NCBI GenBank assembly: GCA_016220095.1
Contig: JACRIJ010000086.1
Location: 1 to 49,481, forward strand
DNA from: Planctomycetota bacterium
Lineage (GTDB): Bacteria > Planctomycetota > MHYJ01 > JACQXL01 > JACRIJ01
Direction of reading: 5' to 3'
DNA: 49,481 bases
A model generated the notes under the pieces. That model did not search any database. It was not told where the DNA came from and saw nothing but the letters and a program-made list of their open reading frames with translations. How positions within the stretch are numbered: position 1 is the first letter of the stretch; the number at the start of each line of letters is the position of its first letter. A program made the position numbers and the translations under genes. Positions 8,603 to 17,244 of the stretch are shown one piece after another.

Positions 8603-9781
8603 ATGAAAATATTAGTAACCGACGGAAACAACCGTGTCGCCCTGGCGATAATCAGGGCTCTTGGAATCGCAGGCGCCGACATAACGTGCGTGGAACAAGC
8701 GCCTTTTGCGCGGCTTAGGCCGGTTTCTTTCGCGTCTAAATACGTCCGGAAATCACTTATCACCCCTGCCATCACGGACAGCGGATTCATCAACGCCCTG
8801 CTTGACGCGGCTAAAGGCCACGATATCCTTCTGCCGGTTTCTACAAACCTTGTCTTGACTGTTGTAAAACATAAAGAATTATTTGAAAAACACGGGATCA
8901 AAATCCCTTTCGCAGATATAGGCAAAATACTTTCGGTAAACGATAAATTCCGGCTTATCCCAAAGGCCCGCGCCGCGGGAATACCCGTACCGCAAACCTT
9001 CGCGCCTGACGGACTTGATGACGCGCTCAAAATTGCAAAGAAATTGGATTATCCGGTAGTTTTAAAGCTTTGCACGGACGAAACGCTTTACCTTGAACCC
9101 TCGCAGAGGTACGCTATAATCAATTCTGAAAACGAACTGCCCGCGGAGTACCGCAGGCTTTCAAGCCTTAACAAGCAACTCCTTCTACAGGAATACATAC
9201 GCGGCAAGGGTTACGGATTTTTCTGCCTTATGGATAACGAATCCAATCCCATCGCAACCTTCTGCCACGAACGCCTCAGGGAATACCCTGTCTCGGGCGG
9301 CCCGTCAACCTTATGCAGAAGCATCCACGACAAAAAACTGACGGATTACGGCCTAAGGCTTTTGAAGGCCATAAACTGGACCGGCATAGCCATGGTGGAA
9401 TTCAAAAAAAGCCGCCATGACGGGGAATATTATTTAATGGAAATCAATCCCCGTTACTGGGGTTCACTTCCGCTCGCGACCTTCGCAGGCGTTAATTTTC
9501 CGCTCCTGCATTGCAAATCGGCCATGGGCGAAAAAATGCCGTCCGACACGCATTACAAGGCTGATATGAAATTAAGATTTATCGCGACCGACATCCTCAG
9601 CCTATACAGCTCTTTTAAGGCCGGCGGCAGAGGCATTGAATGGGCCGATGACATGCTTGATTATATATTCGGCCGCAGTATCCCAGACGGCATCTTTGAC
9701 TGCACAGACCCGAGGCCGGGGCTTCTGTACATAAAAAACAGGTTTTCCAATTTGATATTTACAATTTTCAATTTACAATAA
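8603..9781 (+). CDS. ATP-grasp ligase, carboxylate-amine type
   Basis: The 392-residue protein has an N-terminal Rossmann-like preATP-grasp domain (KILVTDGNNRVALAIIRAL), a central segment with NDKFRLIPKARAAGIPVPQTF (residues 113-133), an ATP-binding PVVLKL strand, and the Mg-binding signature EINPRYWGS at 280-288. Enzymes of this superfamily couple ATP hydrolysis to forming an amide or peptide bond through an acylphosphate. Its place among glycosyltransferases suggests amino-acylation of a sugar or building of a peptide appendage, but no substrate can be named. The last residues (NLIFTIFNLQ) and the stop codon fall in an interspersed TTTACAATTTTCAATTTACAAT repeat, also present at 13358-13392, so the original 3' end may be lost. 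Confidence 0.85.
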   Translation: MKILVTDGNNRVALAIIRALGIAGADITCVEQAPFARLRPVSFASKYVRKSLITPAITDSGFINALLDAAKGHDILLPVSTNLVLTVVKHKELFEKHGIKIPFADIGKILSVNDKFRLIPKARAAGIPVPQTFAPDGLDDALKIAKKLDYPVVLKLCTDETLYLEPSQRYAIINSENELPAEYRRLSSLNKQLLLQEYIRGKGYGFFCLMDNESNPIATFCHERLREYPVSGGPSTLCRSIHDKKLTDYGLRLLKAINWTGIAMVEFKKSRHDGEYYLMEINPRYWGSLPLATFAGVNFPLLHCKSAMGEKMPSDTHYKADMKLRFIATDILSLYSSFKAGGRGIEWADDMLDYIFGRSIPDGIFDCTDPRPGLLYIKNRFSNLIFTIFNLQ

Positions 9782-9912
9782 ACGTTGTTCCGCAAAAATA
9801 CAAACGCTTTGACAAGGACTTAAGGAGACTTTTCGGAAATCAAATCGCAAATCATTCAGTCAGCAAATTCCGGCAGTCCTTCCTCCTTCTTTGTCAAAGA
9901 CGCAACTATATA

Positions 9913-9942
9913 TTGACACAAACCCTGACGTCTTGCTATAAT
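9913..9942 (+). promoter_or_regulatory. Consensus sigma70 promoter for the GT4 gene
   Basis: A perfect TTGACA (9913-9918), an 18-bp spacer ending in an extended TTGC, and a perfect TATAAT (9937-9942) lie just before the ATG at 9957. The start of transcription would be at about 9949, leaving only about 8 bases of leader with no Shine-Dalgarno site. Confidence 0.75.
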
Positions 9943-9956
9943 AACACCCAATTCTT

Positions 9957-11162
9957 ATGCGAATACTAACAGTAATTGACGTCTTCAGTTTCACGCCTGC
10001 CGGCGGCGCAGGTACCGTGATGTACAACATCGCGAGGGAACTATCGCGGCGCGGGAACGACATGCACGTGATATGCCGACGCCGCAACGACCTGCCGCTT
10101 GAAGGCGTGATTGACGGCATAAATTTTCATACCTACGACGCCAATCCGCAGAGCCATACTGATTTGCTTTCAAAAGGCACCGGTATGGTAAGAAAGATTT
10201 TCTCAGACCTGCACAAACAAAAGCCGTTTGACGCCCTGCACGGCCACCACCCCTTGCCGGTTTACGCCATAAAACGGCTGGACACGGCAAAAAACCTCCC
10301 CTGTTTCATGCATTTCCATTCGCCCTGGCATGAAGAATACCTGACGCGTAAAACGCGAAGCTGGAAAAACTTCTATCGCCTGCCGGCTGTATGGTTCTTC
10401 AGTTCCATGCGGCGCAGGACTGAAAAATGGGCGCTTGATAATTCAACAAAAATAATCTGCCTGAGCGATTACATGAAACAGAAAATAGCCGTTACCCATA
10501 AAATCCGGGAAGATAAAATTGCAATAGTACCCGGGGCCGCGGATATGGAAAGATTCGTGCCTGTGGCAGATAAAACCGCGTTGAGAAAAAAATTGGCCTT
10601 GCCTGCCGACAAATTCATCCTGTACACCGTGCGCTCCCTGATTCCGCGCACGGGAATAGATAAACTCATAAAAGCCATGCAAATTATCCTGCCGGAGGCC
10701 CCGGACGCAGTGCTCGTAATCGGCGGCACAGGCCCGCTTGAAGACGAATTAAAGCAGATGGCCGAAGATATGGGAATTGATGATAATGTGATTTTTACGG
10801 GATTTATCCCGAACGAATACCTCGCGCCGTATTACCAGGCGAGCGACCTCGTCGTAATGCCTACGCAGGAACTCGAAGGATTCGGGCTGGTCACGGTGGA
10901 AGCCATGGCCTGCGGAGTGCCCGTAACCGCGACGCCCGTAGGCGGAAACATTGAAGTCCTGAGCGGATTTGACAAATCCCTGTTAACTGCGGAAAAGGAC
11001 GAAACAGCCATCGCGCAAACGATTCTCAGCCTGTATAATGACAAAGCAAGGATGTCCGGAATAGCGGACAGATGCCGGGAATATGTTGAGCAAAATTATA
11101 CGTGGCAAAAAGTAGCAGACAAACTGCTGAAACTACTGACACCGACGACAATTAACCACTGA
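9957..11162 (+). CDS. Glycosyltransferase family 4
   Basis: The 401-residue GT-B enzyme begins RILTVIDVFSFTPAGGAGTVMYN, the Gly-rich loop of retaining GT4 enzymes. It carries PRTGIDKLIKAM, LVIGGTGPLEDELKQMA, and the E-x7-E signature at residues 307-315 (EGFGLVTVE), followed by MACGVPVTATPVGGNIEVL. These features are those of sucrose-synthase-like/GT4 mannosyl or glucosyl transferases. It has its own near-perfect promoter and is therefore probably a separate transcript from the upstream glycosyltransferases. Donor sugar and acceptor are unknown. Confidence 0.93.
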   Translation: MRILTVIDVFSFTPAGGAGTVMYNIARELSRRGNDMHVICRRRNDLPLEGVIDGINFHTYDANPQSHTDLLSKGTGMVRKIFSDLHKQKPFDALHGHHPLPVYAIKRLDTAKNLPCFMHFHSPWHEEYLTRKTRSWKNFYRLPAVWFFSSMRRRTEKWALDNSTKIICLSDYMKQKIAVTHKIREDKIAIVPGAADMERFVPVADKTALRKKLALPADKFILYTVRSLIPRTGIDKLIKAMQIILPEAPDAVLVIGGTGPLEDELKQMAEDMGIDDNVIFTGFIPNEYLAPYYQASDLVVMPTQELEGFGLVTVEAMACGVPVTATPVGGNIEVLSGFDKSLLTAEKDETAIAQTILSLYNDKARMSGIADRCREYVEQNYTWQKVADKLLKLLTPTTINH

Positions 11163-11174
11163 AAACACACGATT

Positions 11175-11312
11175 TTTTGCCACGAAGACACTAAGGCACG
11201 AAGAACGACTAATTGACCACGAATGAACACTAATGCACACGAATACCATCGAAATGTCGCACGTAATCCTGCGTATCCTGTCTTTATGTTCTTCGCGGCT
11301 TCGTGGCTAAAA
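11175..11312. repeat. CACGAA phased inverted repeat
   Basis: Units such as CACGAAGACACTAAGGCACGAAG and CCACGAATGAACACTAATG on the left face TTCTTCGCGGCTTCGTGGCTAA on the right, making a long imperfect fold-back. The right end reaches the folC start region and supplies an in-frame GTG that I reject as the start. Confidence 0.7.
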
Positions 11313-11317
11313 ATACT

Positions 11318-12694
11318 ATGCAAATTAGAAATTACTTACAATCTATAGAATTCCTTAATTCCTTTACCGACTACGAAAAGGAATCAAAGGTGAAATACAC
11401 CCGCGACGCCTATGACCTGGACAGAATTGCCGCGCTATGCAAAAGGCTCGGCAACCCGCAGGATAAGTACCCGAAAATCCACATCACAGGCACCAAGGGC
11501 AAAGGCTCCACGGCAATCATTTTGCATGACATCCTGAAACATGCGGGATATAAAACCGGATTGTACACGTCCCCGCATCTGGTAAAAATTAATGAACGAA
11601 TTGTCGTAAACGGCCGCCCTATCAGCGACAAGGATTTTGCGCAGACTCTTGAATCAATACGCCCGGCCGTTATGATGTTCGGGCGGAAAAGCTCCCCGCC
11701 GACCTTTTTTGAAATACTTACAGCAATGGCATTCAGTTATTTTGCAAAACAAAATATAGATACCGCCGTTATAGAAGTCGGCATGGGCGGTCGTCTTGAC
11801 ACGACGAATATTATAAAACCGATACTCAGCATAATTACGAACGTAGATTACGACCACACGGACAAACTCGGCAAAACAATCCCGAAGATAGCCTTTGAAA
11901 AGGCCGGCATAATCAAGGCCGGAATTCCCGCGATAACGTCTGAGACAAAGCCTGTTGCCCTAAAGGTCATAGATGATTTTGCACGGCTCAAAAGAGCGCC
12001 GTTACTGCGGACAGGAAAGGATTTTTATTTGCGCGATGTTAAAAGCATATTCGGCGCCGGCAGGACAGGCTCCGAATTTACAGTAGAGACGCTGGATTCT
12101 TTGCACGAAAAGCTTTTCATACCGGCATTAGGAACGCATCAGGCGATGAACGCGGCAACAGCGGTTTGCGCAGTGGATATATTAACCAGGAAATACGGAT
12201 TCAGCATAACTGACAATGAGATAAGAACGGCGTTAAAAAACGTCCGACTGCCAGGCCGGGCGCAGATTATCAGCCATTCGCCGCTGGCAATATTGGATGC
12301 GTCGCACAATCCCGTTTCAATGAGAGCTTTAAAGGAAGCAATCCGGCCCGTAACAGAAAAACGCAAAGTGATTCTAATACTTGGAATAGCAAGGGATAAA
12401 GACGTCAGGAAGGTTTTAAGCACAATTTTACCTGTAGCCAACGTTGTAATTTTTACAAAATCGCAGAGTCCGCGGGCGTGCGAACCTAAGGAGCTCAGGA
12501 GATTGGCATTAAGGATAAGGCCGAATGCAAGGTATTTCACCACGGAAGATGTCAGGAGCGCGGCACAAATGGCTCTTGCGGCATGCAAAAGAACCCGCAA
12601 TAGTGCGCTCGTAATAACGGGGTCATTTTATGTGGCAGGAGAGACGGCGGGATATCTTAATCCTCAATCCTTAAGGATGAATAATGCAAAATGA
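11318..12694 (+). CDS. folC: Bifunctional folylpolyglutamate / dihydrofolate synthase
   Basis: The 458-residue protein is a Mur-ligase-superfamily FolC. The P-loop is TGTKGKGST at residues 57-65, followed by TGLYTSPHLVKINERI, the FolC-specific omega-loop region. Downstream are EVGMGGRLDTTN, TNVDYDHTDKLG and, in the C-terminal domain, LPGRAQII, LDASHNP and ITGSFYVAGE. It adds glutamate to dihydropteroate or folates with ATP in the cytoplasm. I use the ATG at 11318 because the GTG 15 bases earlier is part of an interspersed repeat. The last residues run into an AAAATGAAGAATGAAGG repeat. Length matches the family. Confidence 0.95.
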   Translation: MQIRNYLQSIEFLNSFTDYEKESKVKYTRDAYDLDRIAALCKRLGNPQDKYPKIHITGTKGKGSTAIILHDILKHAGYKTGLYTSPHLVKINERIVVNGRPISDKDFAQTLESIRPAVMMFGRKSSPPTFFEILTAMAFSYFAKQNIDTAVIEVGMGGRLDTTNIIKPILSIITNVDYDHTDKLGKTIPKIAFEKAGIIKAGIPAITSETKPVALKVIDDFARLKRAPLLRTGKDFYLRDVKSIFGAGRTGSEFTVETLDSLHEKLFIPALGTHQAMNAATAVCAVDILTRKYGFSITDNEIRTALKNVRLPGRAQIISHSPLAILDASHNPVSMRALKEAIRPVTEKRKVILILGIARDKDVRKVLSTILPVANVVIFTKSQSPRACEPKELRRLALRIRPNARYFTTEDVRSAAQMALAACKRTRNSALVITGSFYVAGETAGYLNPQSLRMNNAK

Positions 12695-13419
12695 AGAATG
12701 AAGGACGGACGAAATAACGATTACGAAGCCACAGAGCGCACAGAGACCGCTGAGGAATAACGATGACGCTTTTGCCGCGAATTACGAGCCATAGTTCACT
12801 GAGCGCTGATATTGTATTTATTCGTGTTCATTCGTGGATTAGTTAGTGTCGCCGTTCTCTGCGCTCTTTGTGTTCTCTGTGGCTAAAAGCGTCGTCGCAG
12901 TTTTGGTTGCGCCTGCGCACCGAAGCGCCTGCCTTCGCCGAAACGAAGCATCGGCTTCGTGCAGGCAGGCTCCGGCGCACAGGTGCGGCTTTGCTGCTTT
13001 ATAGTTTAGGAATTCGAATTTAGAGTTATCATCAAGTCCCTTTGCCGATAAATTTTCAATACTAATTACCATGCCCTCCAAAGCCACTGCTCCAATTCCC
13101 TCCCCTCCCGCGGAGGGGATAGAGGGGTGGGTACTTATACTCTTCCAGACAAAATTATGACCAACTAAAAGAGCTCCGACAGGAGCGGCATATCAGCTGA
13201 GACTCGCAGTATCGCTTACGCTCGGAGGAAACGCAGTATCGTTGCGACTCGCAGGATCGCTCACGCTCGCAGGATTGCCACGGCTCGCAGGAAACGCAGG
13301 ATACGTAAGAACGCAGGCTTAAACCAATTAAACCGCCTGAACAAGTTTGTGGTGTTTTGATATTTACAATTTGCAATTTTCAATTTACAATCAACGTCAT
13401 CAGGAAGGCGTTAAAAGTT
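12695..13419. repeat. Gene-free stretch rich in repeats
   Basis: From left to right it contains CACAGAG phased units (12731-12765) with a fold-back partner (12838-12885), and a GGTTGCGGCT element split by an imperfect GC-rich hairpin (about 12911-12984, ends GCCTGCGCACCG and CGGCGCACAGGT). Next are a C-rich half-palindrome (13098-13131) and an imperfect tandem array of CTCGCAGGATCGCT-like units (13178-13320). It ends with a TTTACAATTTGCAATTTTCAATT repeat (13361-13392). I see no credible gene. Confidence 0.7.
13178..13320. repeat. Imperfect tandem repeat array (CTCGCAGGATCGCT)
   Basis: Two approximate 45-bp blocks share ACTCGCAGTATCGCTTACGC / ACTCGCAGGATCGCTCACGC and GGAAACGCAG. The reverse-strand reading frame gives only Cys/Ser/Arg-rich repeats, so it is not a gene. 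Confidence 0.6.
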
Positions 13420-13626
13420 GTAATACTTAAGCCATTTGCAGTGGTACTTGTCATTCCTGCTAAAATCCTATTGCATTGCGGTAAGATGAAACAGCAGGAA
13501 TCCAGGGTTCTAATTCCCATTAGAATTTTCAGTTCTGGATTCCCGCTGTATAGAGCTTTATATTTTGTTAGTCTTGTAGCGGGAATGCCAGCAAGAATAT
13601 TATACTGCAAATGGCTTAAGTATTAC
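13420..13626. mobile_element. MITE-like element, 23-bp perfect terminal inverted repeats
   Basis: The 207-bp element has perfectly complementary 23-bp ends at 13420-13442 and 13604-13626 (outer bases GTAATACTTAAGCCATTTGC). It is flanked on both sides by the direct repeat TAAAAGTT (13412-13419 and 13627-13634), an exact 8-bp target-site duplication. It encodes no transposase. The centre holds GTCATTCCTGC..GGAATCCAGGG and CTGGATTCCCGC..GCGGGAATGCC segments, an independent palindrome family. The right duplication overlaps the stop codon of the HEPN-like remnant. Confidence 0.88.
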
Positions 13627-13632
13627 TAAAAG

Positions 13633-13953
13633 TTAAAGCAAAGAAATTTTTCTCATTTTACGTCTTAAGCCTTCCGTACTGCGAATTTCAGTCCAATAGA
13701 CATTTAAAGAGTGTTTGTCCGACTTTATTTTAACTGCAAAATCGGCATCGGCCAACTGTTCAAATATGTCTATATCAAACAAGTCATCGTTTGTTAGAGT
13801 ATAAAAACCCTGTTTTTGCAAAAGGCATTTTACTGTCAACGGAAAGACATACGAACTAAGCAACAAATGCTCGTACAGGCTCCATAAACTTGGCCTTGTA
13901 TCTTGTTTCTTTCCATGTGCAAAAGCACCACGAAGGCGATAGAAATCCAGCAT
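13633..13953 (-). pseudogene. HEPN-like ORF remnant, 5'-truncated
   Basis: The reverse strand encodes about 107 residues that look like real protein: LDFYRLRGAFAHGKK, with the R-x4-H motif of HEPN ribonuclease domains, then LWSLYEHLLLSSYVFPLTVKCLL and FDIDIFEQLADADFAVKI. HEPN proteins are frequent in abortive-infection and toxin-antitoxin loci. The frame continues upstream only as the antisense of hsdR, so the native N-terminus is missing. The break lies near 13953-13975, exactly where hsdR on the other strand also loses its N-terminus. The stop codon at 13633-13635 lies at the edge of a MITE. The family call is moderate. Confidence 0.5.
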
Positions 13954-16374
13954 CCAAACCTCCCTGAGGTATTTGCCCTCGGCGACAATTTTGAGAAGAC
14001 TAAAACAGGTTTCATAGACTTCCTGCTTCTTGATGCCAAAAACTTCCCGCTTATCGTCCTTGAAGCCAAATCGGAAGACAAAAATCCTCTCGTCGGCAAA
14101 GAGCAGGCCCGTAAATACGCCAAATCCCAGAACTGCCGCTTCGTCATCCTCTCCAACGGTAACCTGCACTACTTCTGGGACCTGGAACGCGGTAACCCAT
14201 ACATTATTACATCCTTCCCCATGCCGGACTCGGTCATCGGCTACCAACAGGTCAAGCCTAATCCCCAACGCCTTATTGAAGAGCAAATCGGTAATGATTA
14301 CATTGTGCTTACCCAACGCCCAAACTATCAATCCGAAGCGGCCTGGAAAAACGAAACCGAGCGCCCCGACTTCATCCGGGCCAACAAACTGTGTTTCTTA
14401 CGCCCTTATCAATTGAAGGCAATTCACGCCCTTAAACAGGCCGTAAACGAAGGCAAAGACCGCTTCCTGTTTGAAATGGCCACCGGCACCGGCAAGACTC
14501 TCACAGCCGCCGCTGTCATCAAACTCTTCCTCCGCTCCAGTAATGCGCGGCGCGTGTTATTTCTGGTGGATCGCCTTGAACTGGAGGAACAGGCTAAGAA
14601 AGCCTTCGTAGCACTGCTAACCCCGGACTTCACTACTGTCATCTATAAAGAGAACCGTGACGATTGGCGCCGGGCGGAAATCGTCGTCACCACCGTACAA
14701 TCTCTGCTCTTCAACAACAAATACCAACGGCTCTTATCGCCGACAGATTTTGACCTGGTTATCTCCGACGAAGCCCACCGCTCCATCGGCGGCAATGCCC
14801 GCGCTGTCTTTGACTATTTCATAGGTTATAAACTCGGCCTCACCGCCACCCCCCGCGACTACCTCAGGCGGTTTGTCAACACCAACCCTTCCACCCGCGA
14901 CCCGCGCGAAGCCGAACGCCGGCTTTTACTGGATACCTACCGCACCTTCGGTTGCGAAAACAGCCAACCCACATTCCGATACTCTTTGCTTGACGGAGTG
15001 AAAGAAGAATTCCTTGTCAACCCCACAATAGTAGATGCCCGAACCGAAATCACCACCGAACTGCTTTCAGAGCAAGGATTTGTGGCTTCTTTTGTGGATG
15101 ATACCGGTGAAAATAAACTTGAAACTTACAAACAACGCGAGTTTGAAAAGCGCTTCTTTGCCGAAGCCACCAACCAGATATTATGCAAGACCTTCATGGA
15201 AAACGCCCTGCGCGATCCCGTCAGCGGCGAGATCGGCAAGTCCATCATCTTCGCAGTCAGCCAAAACCATGCCGCCAAGCTAACGCATATCCTCAACCAA
15301 ATAGCCGACCGCATGTTCCCCGGCAAGTACCAATCAGACTTCGCCGTGCAGGTTACCTATCAAATCCCCGACGCTCAGCTATTTACAATCAACTTTGCCA
15401 ACAACAACCTGTTGGGCTCGGCCAATTTCCTGCCCGTTTACAAGACCAGCAAGGCGCGCATCTGCGTAACGTTTGGCATGATGACCACCGGCTACGATTG
15501 TACCGACATCCTTAATCTCGGCCTATTCCGGCCTATCTTCTCGCCGACCGACTTCATCCAAATCAAAGGACGCGGCACCCGCAAGCATAACTTCCTTGAA
15601 CAGCTCTTTGACGACAGCCTCAAGGATAGCATAAAAAAACCGCTAAAGACTACCTTTAAACTCTTCGACTTCTTTGCCAACTGTGAATACTTCGAGGAAA
15701 AATTCAACTACGATGAGGTAATCAAACTGCCCCGGCCGCAAGGGAAAGTCTGTAACATCGGAACTTGCGTCGGTCCAACTGTTGCGAGCGGCATTTACGA
15801 ACATCTGGGCGCCGATATTCTCTCCATTATTAAAGAAGAGATTATCGACTACGGCGGAATGAAAATAGATCGAATGTTTTTCGAGAATTTTGAAGAAGCC
15901 GTCCGTGACAATAAGACCATCGCTTCCGCCATAAAAGCCGGACAATGGGACCGCGTAATAGACTACGTAAACCGCGAGGTCTTTGATAAACCCGAAGAAT
16001 ACTACACCCTTGACAAGTTACGCAAGGCCGCCGCCGTAGACCGCCGCCTTACCCTGCGAGAGATCCTGGAAAAAATCTTCGGCCTCATCCCGCGTTTCAA
16101 GTCCAAGGACGAACTGCTGGAAGAGGAGTTTGCGAAGTTTGTAGCCGATACCAAGCCAACAGAGTCGGAAGCCATCACGGCCATCAAGACCTATTTTAAG
16201 GCCTACGTCACCAGCAATCAGGTGCGCCACATCATAGATACCCGCAACTTTACCGATCTGGCCACAAATCCGGTATTCTCCACCCGCGATTTCAAAGCCG
16301 TCCCTGCTAAATACAGAACTCTTATTCCCGAATATATAAATGATTATGTTTCCCTGAACCAGTTTGCCGCATAG
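13903..16374 (+). CDS. hsdR: Type I restriction endonuclease subunit R, 5'-truncated
   Basis: HsdR is the ATP-driven translocase and nuclease of Type I restriction. The 823 residues retain the PD-(D/E)xK nuclease core (Asp39, Glu54, Lys56), Walker A ATGTGKT at 193-199, DEAH at 289-292, the SAT-like LTATPRDYL motif and a helicase C-terminal part (GMMTTGYDC, IQIKGRGTRKH). The EcoEI-like family normally starts with about 30-50 more residues (TR..LID..L...GW). Here that part is replaced by sequence antisense to a HEPN-like remnant. The first ATG has no ribosome-binding site. It may therefore be unexpressed or poorly active. It is followed after 10 bases by the KilA-N gene and then hsdMS. Confidence 0.88.
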   Translation: MFLSMCKSTTKAIEIQHPNLPEVFALGDNFEKTKTGFIDFLLLDAKNFPLIVLEAKSEDKNPLVGKEQARKYAKSQNCRFVILSNGNLHYFWDLERGNPYIITSFPMPDSVIGYQQVKPNPQRLIEEQIGNDYIVLTQRPNYQSEAAWKNETERPDFIRANKLCFLRPYQLKAIHALKQAVNEGKDRFLFEMATGTGKTLTAAAVIKLFLRSSNARRVLFLVDRLELEEQAKKAFVALLTPDFTTVIYKENRDDWRRAEIVVTTVQSLLFNNKYQRLLSPTDFDLVISDEAHRSIGGNARAVFDYFIGYKLGLTATPRDYLRRFVNTNPSTRDPREAERRLLLDTYRTFGCENSQPTFRYSLLDGVKEEFLVNPTIVDARTEITTELLSEQGFVASFVDDTGENKLETYKQREFEKRFFAEATNQILCKTFMENALRDPVSGEIGKSIIFAVSQNHAAKLTHILNQIADRMFPGKYQSDFAVQVTYQIPDAQLFTINFANNNLLGSANFLPVYKTSKARICVTFGMMTTGYDCTDILNLGLFRPIFSPTDFIQIKGRGTRKHNFLEQLFDDSLKDSIKKPLKTTFKLFDFFANCEYFEEKFNYDEVIKLPRPQGKVCNIGTCVGPTVASGIYEHLGADILSIIKEEIIDYGGMKIDRMFFENFEEAVRDNKTIASAIKAGQWDRVIDYVNREVFDKPEEYYTLDKLRKAAAVDRRLTLREILEKIFGLIPRFKSKDELLEEEFAKFVADTKPTESEAITAIKTYFKAYVTSNQVRHIIDTRNFTDLATNPVFSTRDFKAVPAKYRTLIPEYINDYVSLNQFAA

Positions 16375-16384
16375 GAGAGAATTC

Positions 16385-17218
16385 ATGAGCAAGACTATGA
16401 AATCAACCATCGAAGTACAGGGCACATCTATCACCGTACTGTCCCAGAAGGAAAAGGATTTTATCTGCCTTACGGACATCGCACGCGTCAAAAACGCCGA
16501 TCGCTCCGACGACCTTGTGCGCAATTGGCTAAGAAACCGTAATACAGTAGAATTTCTCGGTATTTGGGAGCAATTAAACAACCCTGTTTTTAATTCCGTG
16601 GAATTCAACGGAATTAGAATCATGGCCGGGCTGAACAGCTTCGCCCTAACTCCGAAACAGTGGATAGAGAAAACTAAAGCTGTCGGCATCGTTTCACACG
16701 CCGGACGTTACGGCGGCACTTACGCGCATAAGGATATTGCCTTTGAATTCGCCTCCTGGATATCGGTAGAGTTCAAGCTCTACCTTATCAAGGAATTCCA
16801 GCGCCTCAAGGAAGACGAAAATCACCGCCTGTCACTATCTTGGAACCTGAATCGTACCCTTTCCAAGCTAAACTACCACATTCACACCAATGCCATCAAG
16901 ACACACCTGATTCCGACCGAAGTTACGCCCGCGCAGGCCGCTATCACATACGCCAACGAAGCAGACATTCTCAATGTCGCCTTATTCGGACAGACAGCCA
17001 AAGAGTGGCGCGACGCCAACCCTGAACTTAAAGGCAATATACGCGATTACGCAACTGTAGAACAACTGCTGGTATTGGCCAATATAGAAGGCATGAACGC
17101 CGAACTCATTAATATGGAGCTGTCTCAAGGGGAACGCCTCAAACGCCTCAACGAAATCGCCATTCGCCAGATGCACGTACTCACCACAGCACCCGCATTG
17201 AAACAAATTAAAGAATAA
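16385..17218 (+). CDS. KilA-N domain protein in the R-M operon
   Basis: The 277-residue protein shows a KilA-N DNA-binding pattern: a short beta segment with DFICLTDIARVKN (25-37), a W-rich middle (NWLRNRNTVEFLGIWEQLN) and the hallmark GGTYAHKDIAFEFASWISVEFKLYLIKEF (starting at 110). KilA-N domains occur in phage regulators and also within Type I restriction loci. The ATG at 16385 has a good ribosome-binding site (AGGAGA, 16373-16378) that overlaps the hsdR stop, so translation is coupled to hsdR. A role as a regulator or accessory of the R-M system is inference. The C-terminal half (RTLSKLNYHIHTNAIKTHL onward) has no domain I recognise. Confidence 0.85.
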   Translation: MSKTMKSTIEVQGTSITVLSQKEKDFICLTDIARVKNADRSDDLVRNWLRNRNTVEFLGIWEQLNNPVFNSVEFNGIRIMAGLNSFALTPKQWIEKTKAVGIVSHAGRYGGTYAHKDIAFEFASWISVEFKLYLIKEFQRLKEDENHRLSLSWNLNRTLSKLNYHIHTNAIKTHLIPTEVTPAQAAITYANEADILNVALFGQTAKEWRDANPELKGNIRDYATVEQLLVLANIEGMNAELINMELSQGERLKRLNEIAIRQMHVLTTAPALKQIKE

Positions 17219-17244
17219 ACAAAACATCAAACGCCATACTATAA

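Noticed and set aside
13178..13320. Tandem repeats as a CRISPR array
   Set aside because: Units are degenerate, without constant repeats and variable spacers of fixed length, and no cas gene is present.
13155..13376. Cys/Ser/Arg-rich minus-strand reading frame
   Set aside because: The composition is explained by translating the tandem CTCGCAGGATCGCT array.
13357..13629. Reading frames on both strands in the 13.4-13.6 kb region
   Set aside because: They coincide with the MITE and its inverted repeats; no start signal or protein-like pattern is present.
13954..14331. N-terminal extension of the HEPN-like frame over hsdR
   Set aside because: This part is antisense to the well-conserved HsdR nuclease domain, so it is a shadow frame.
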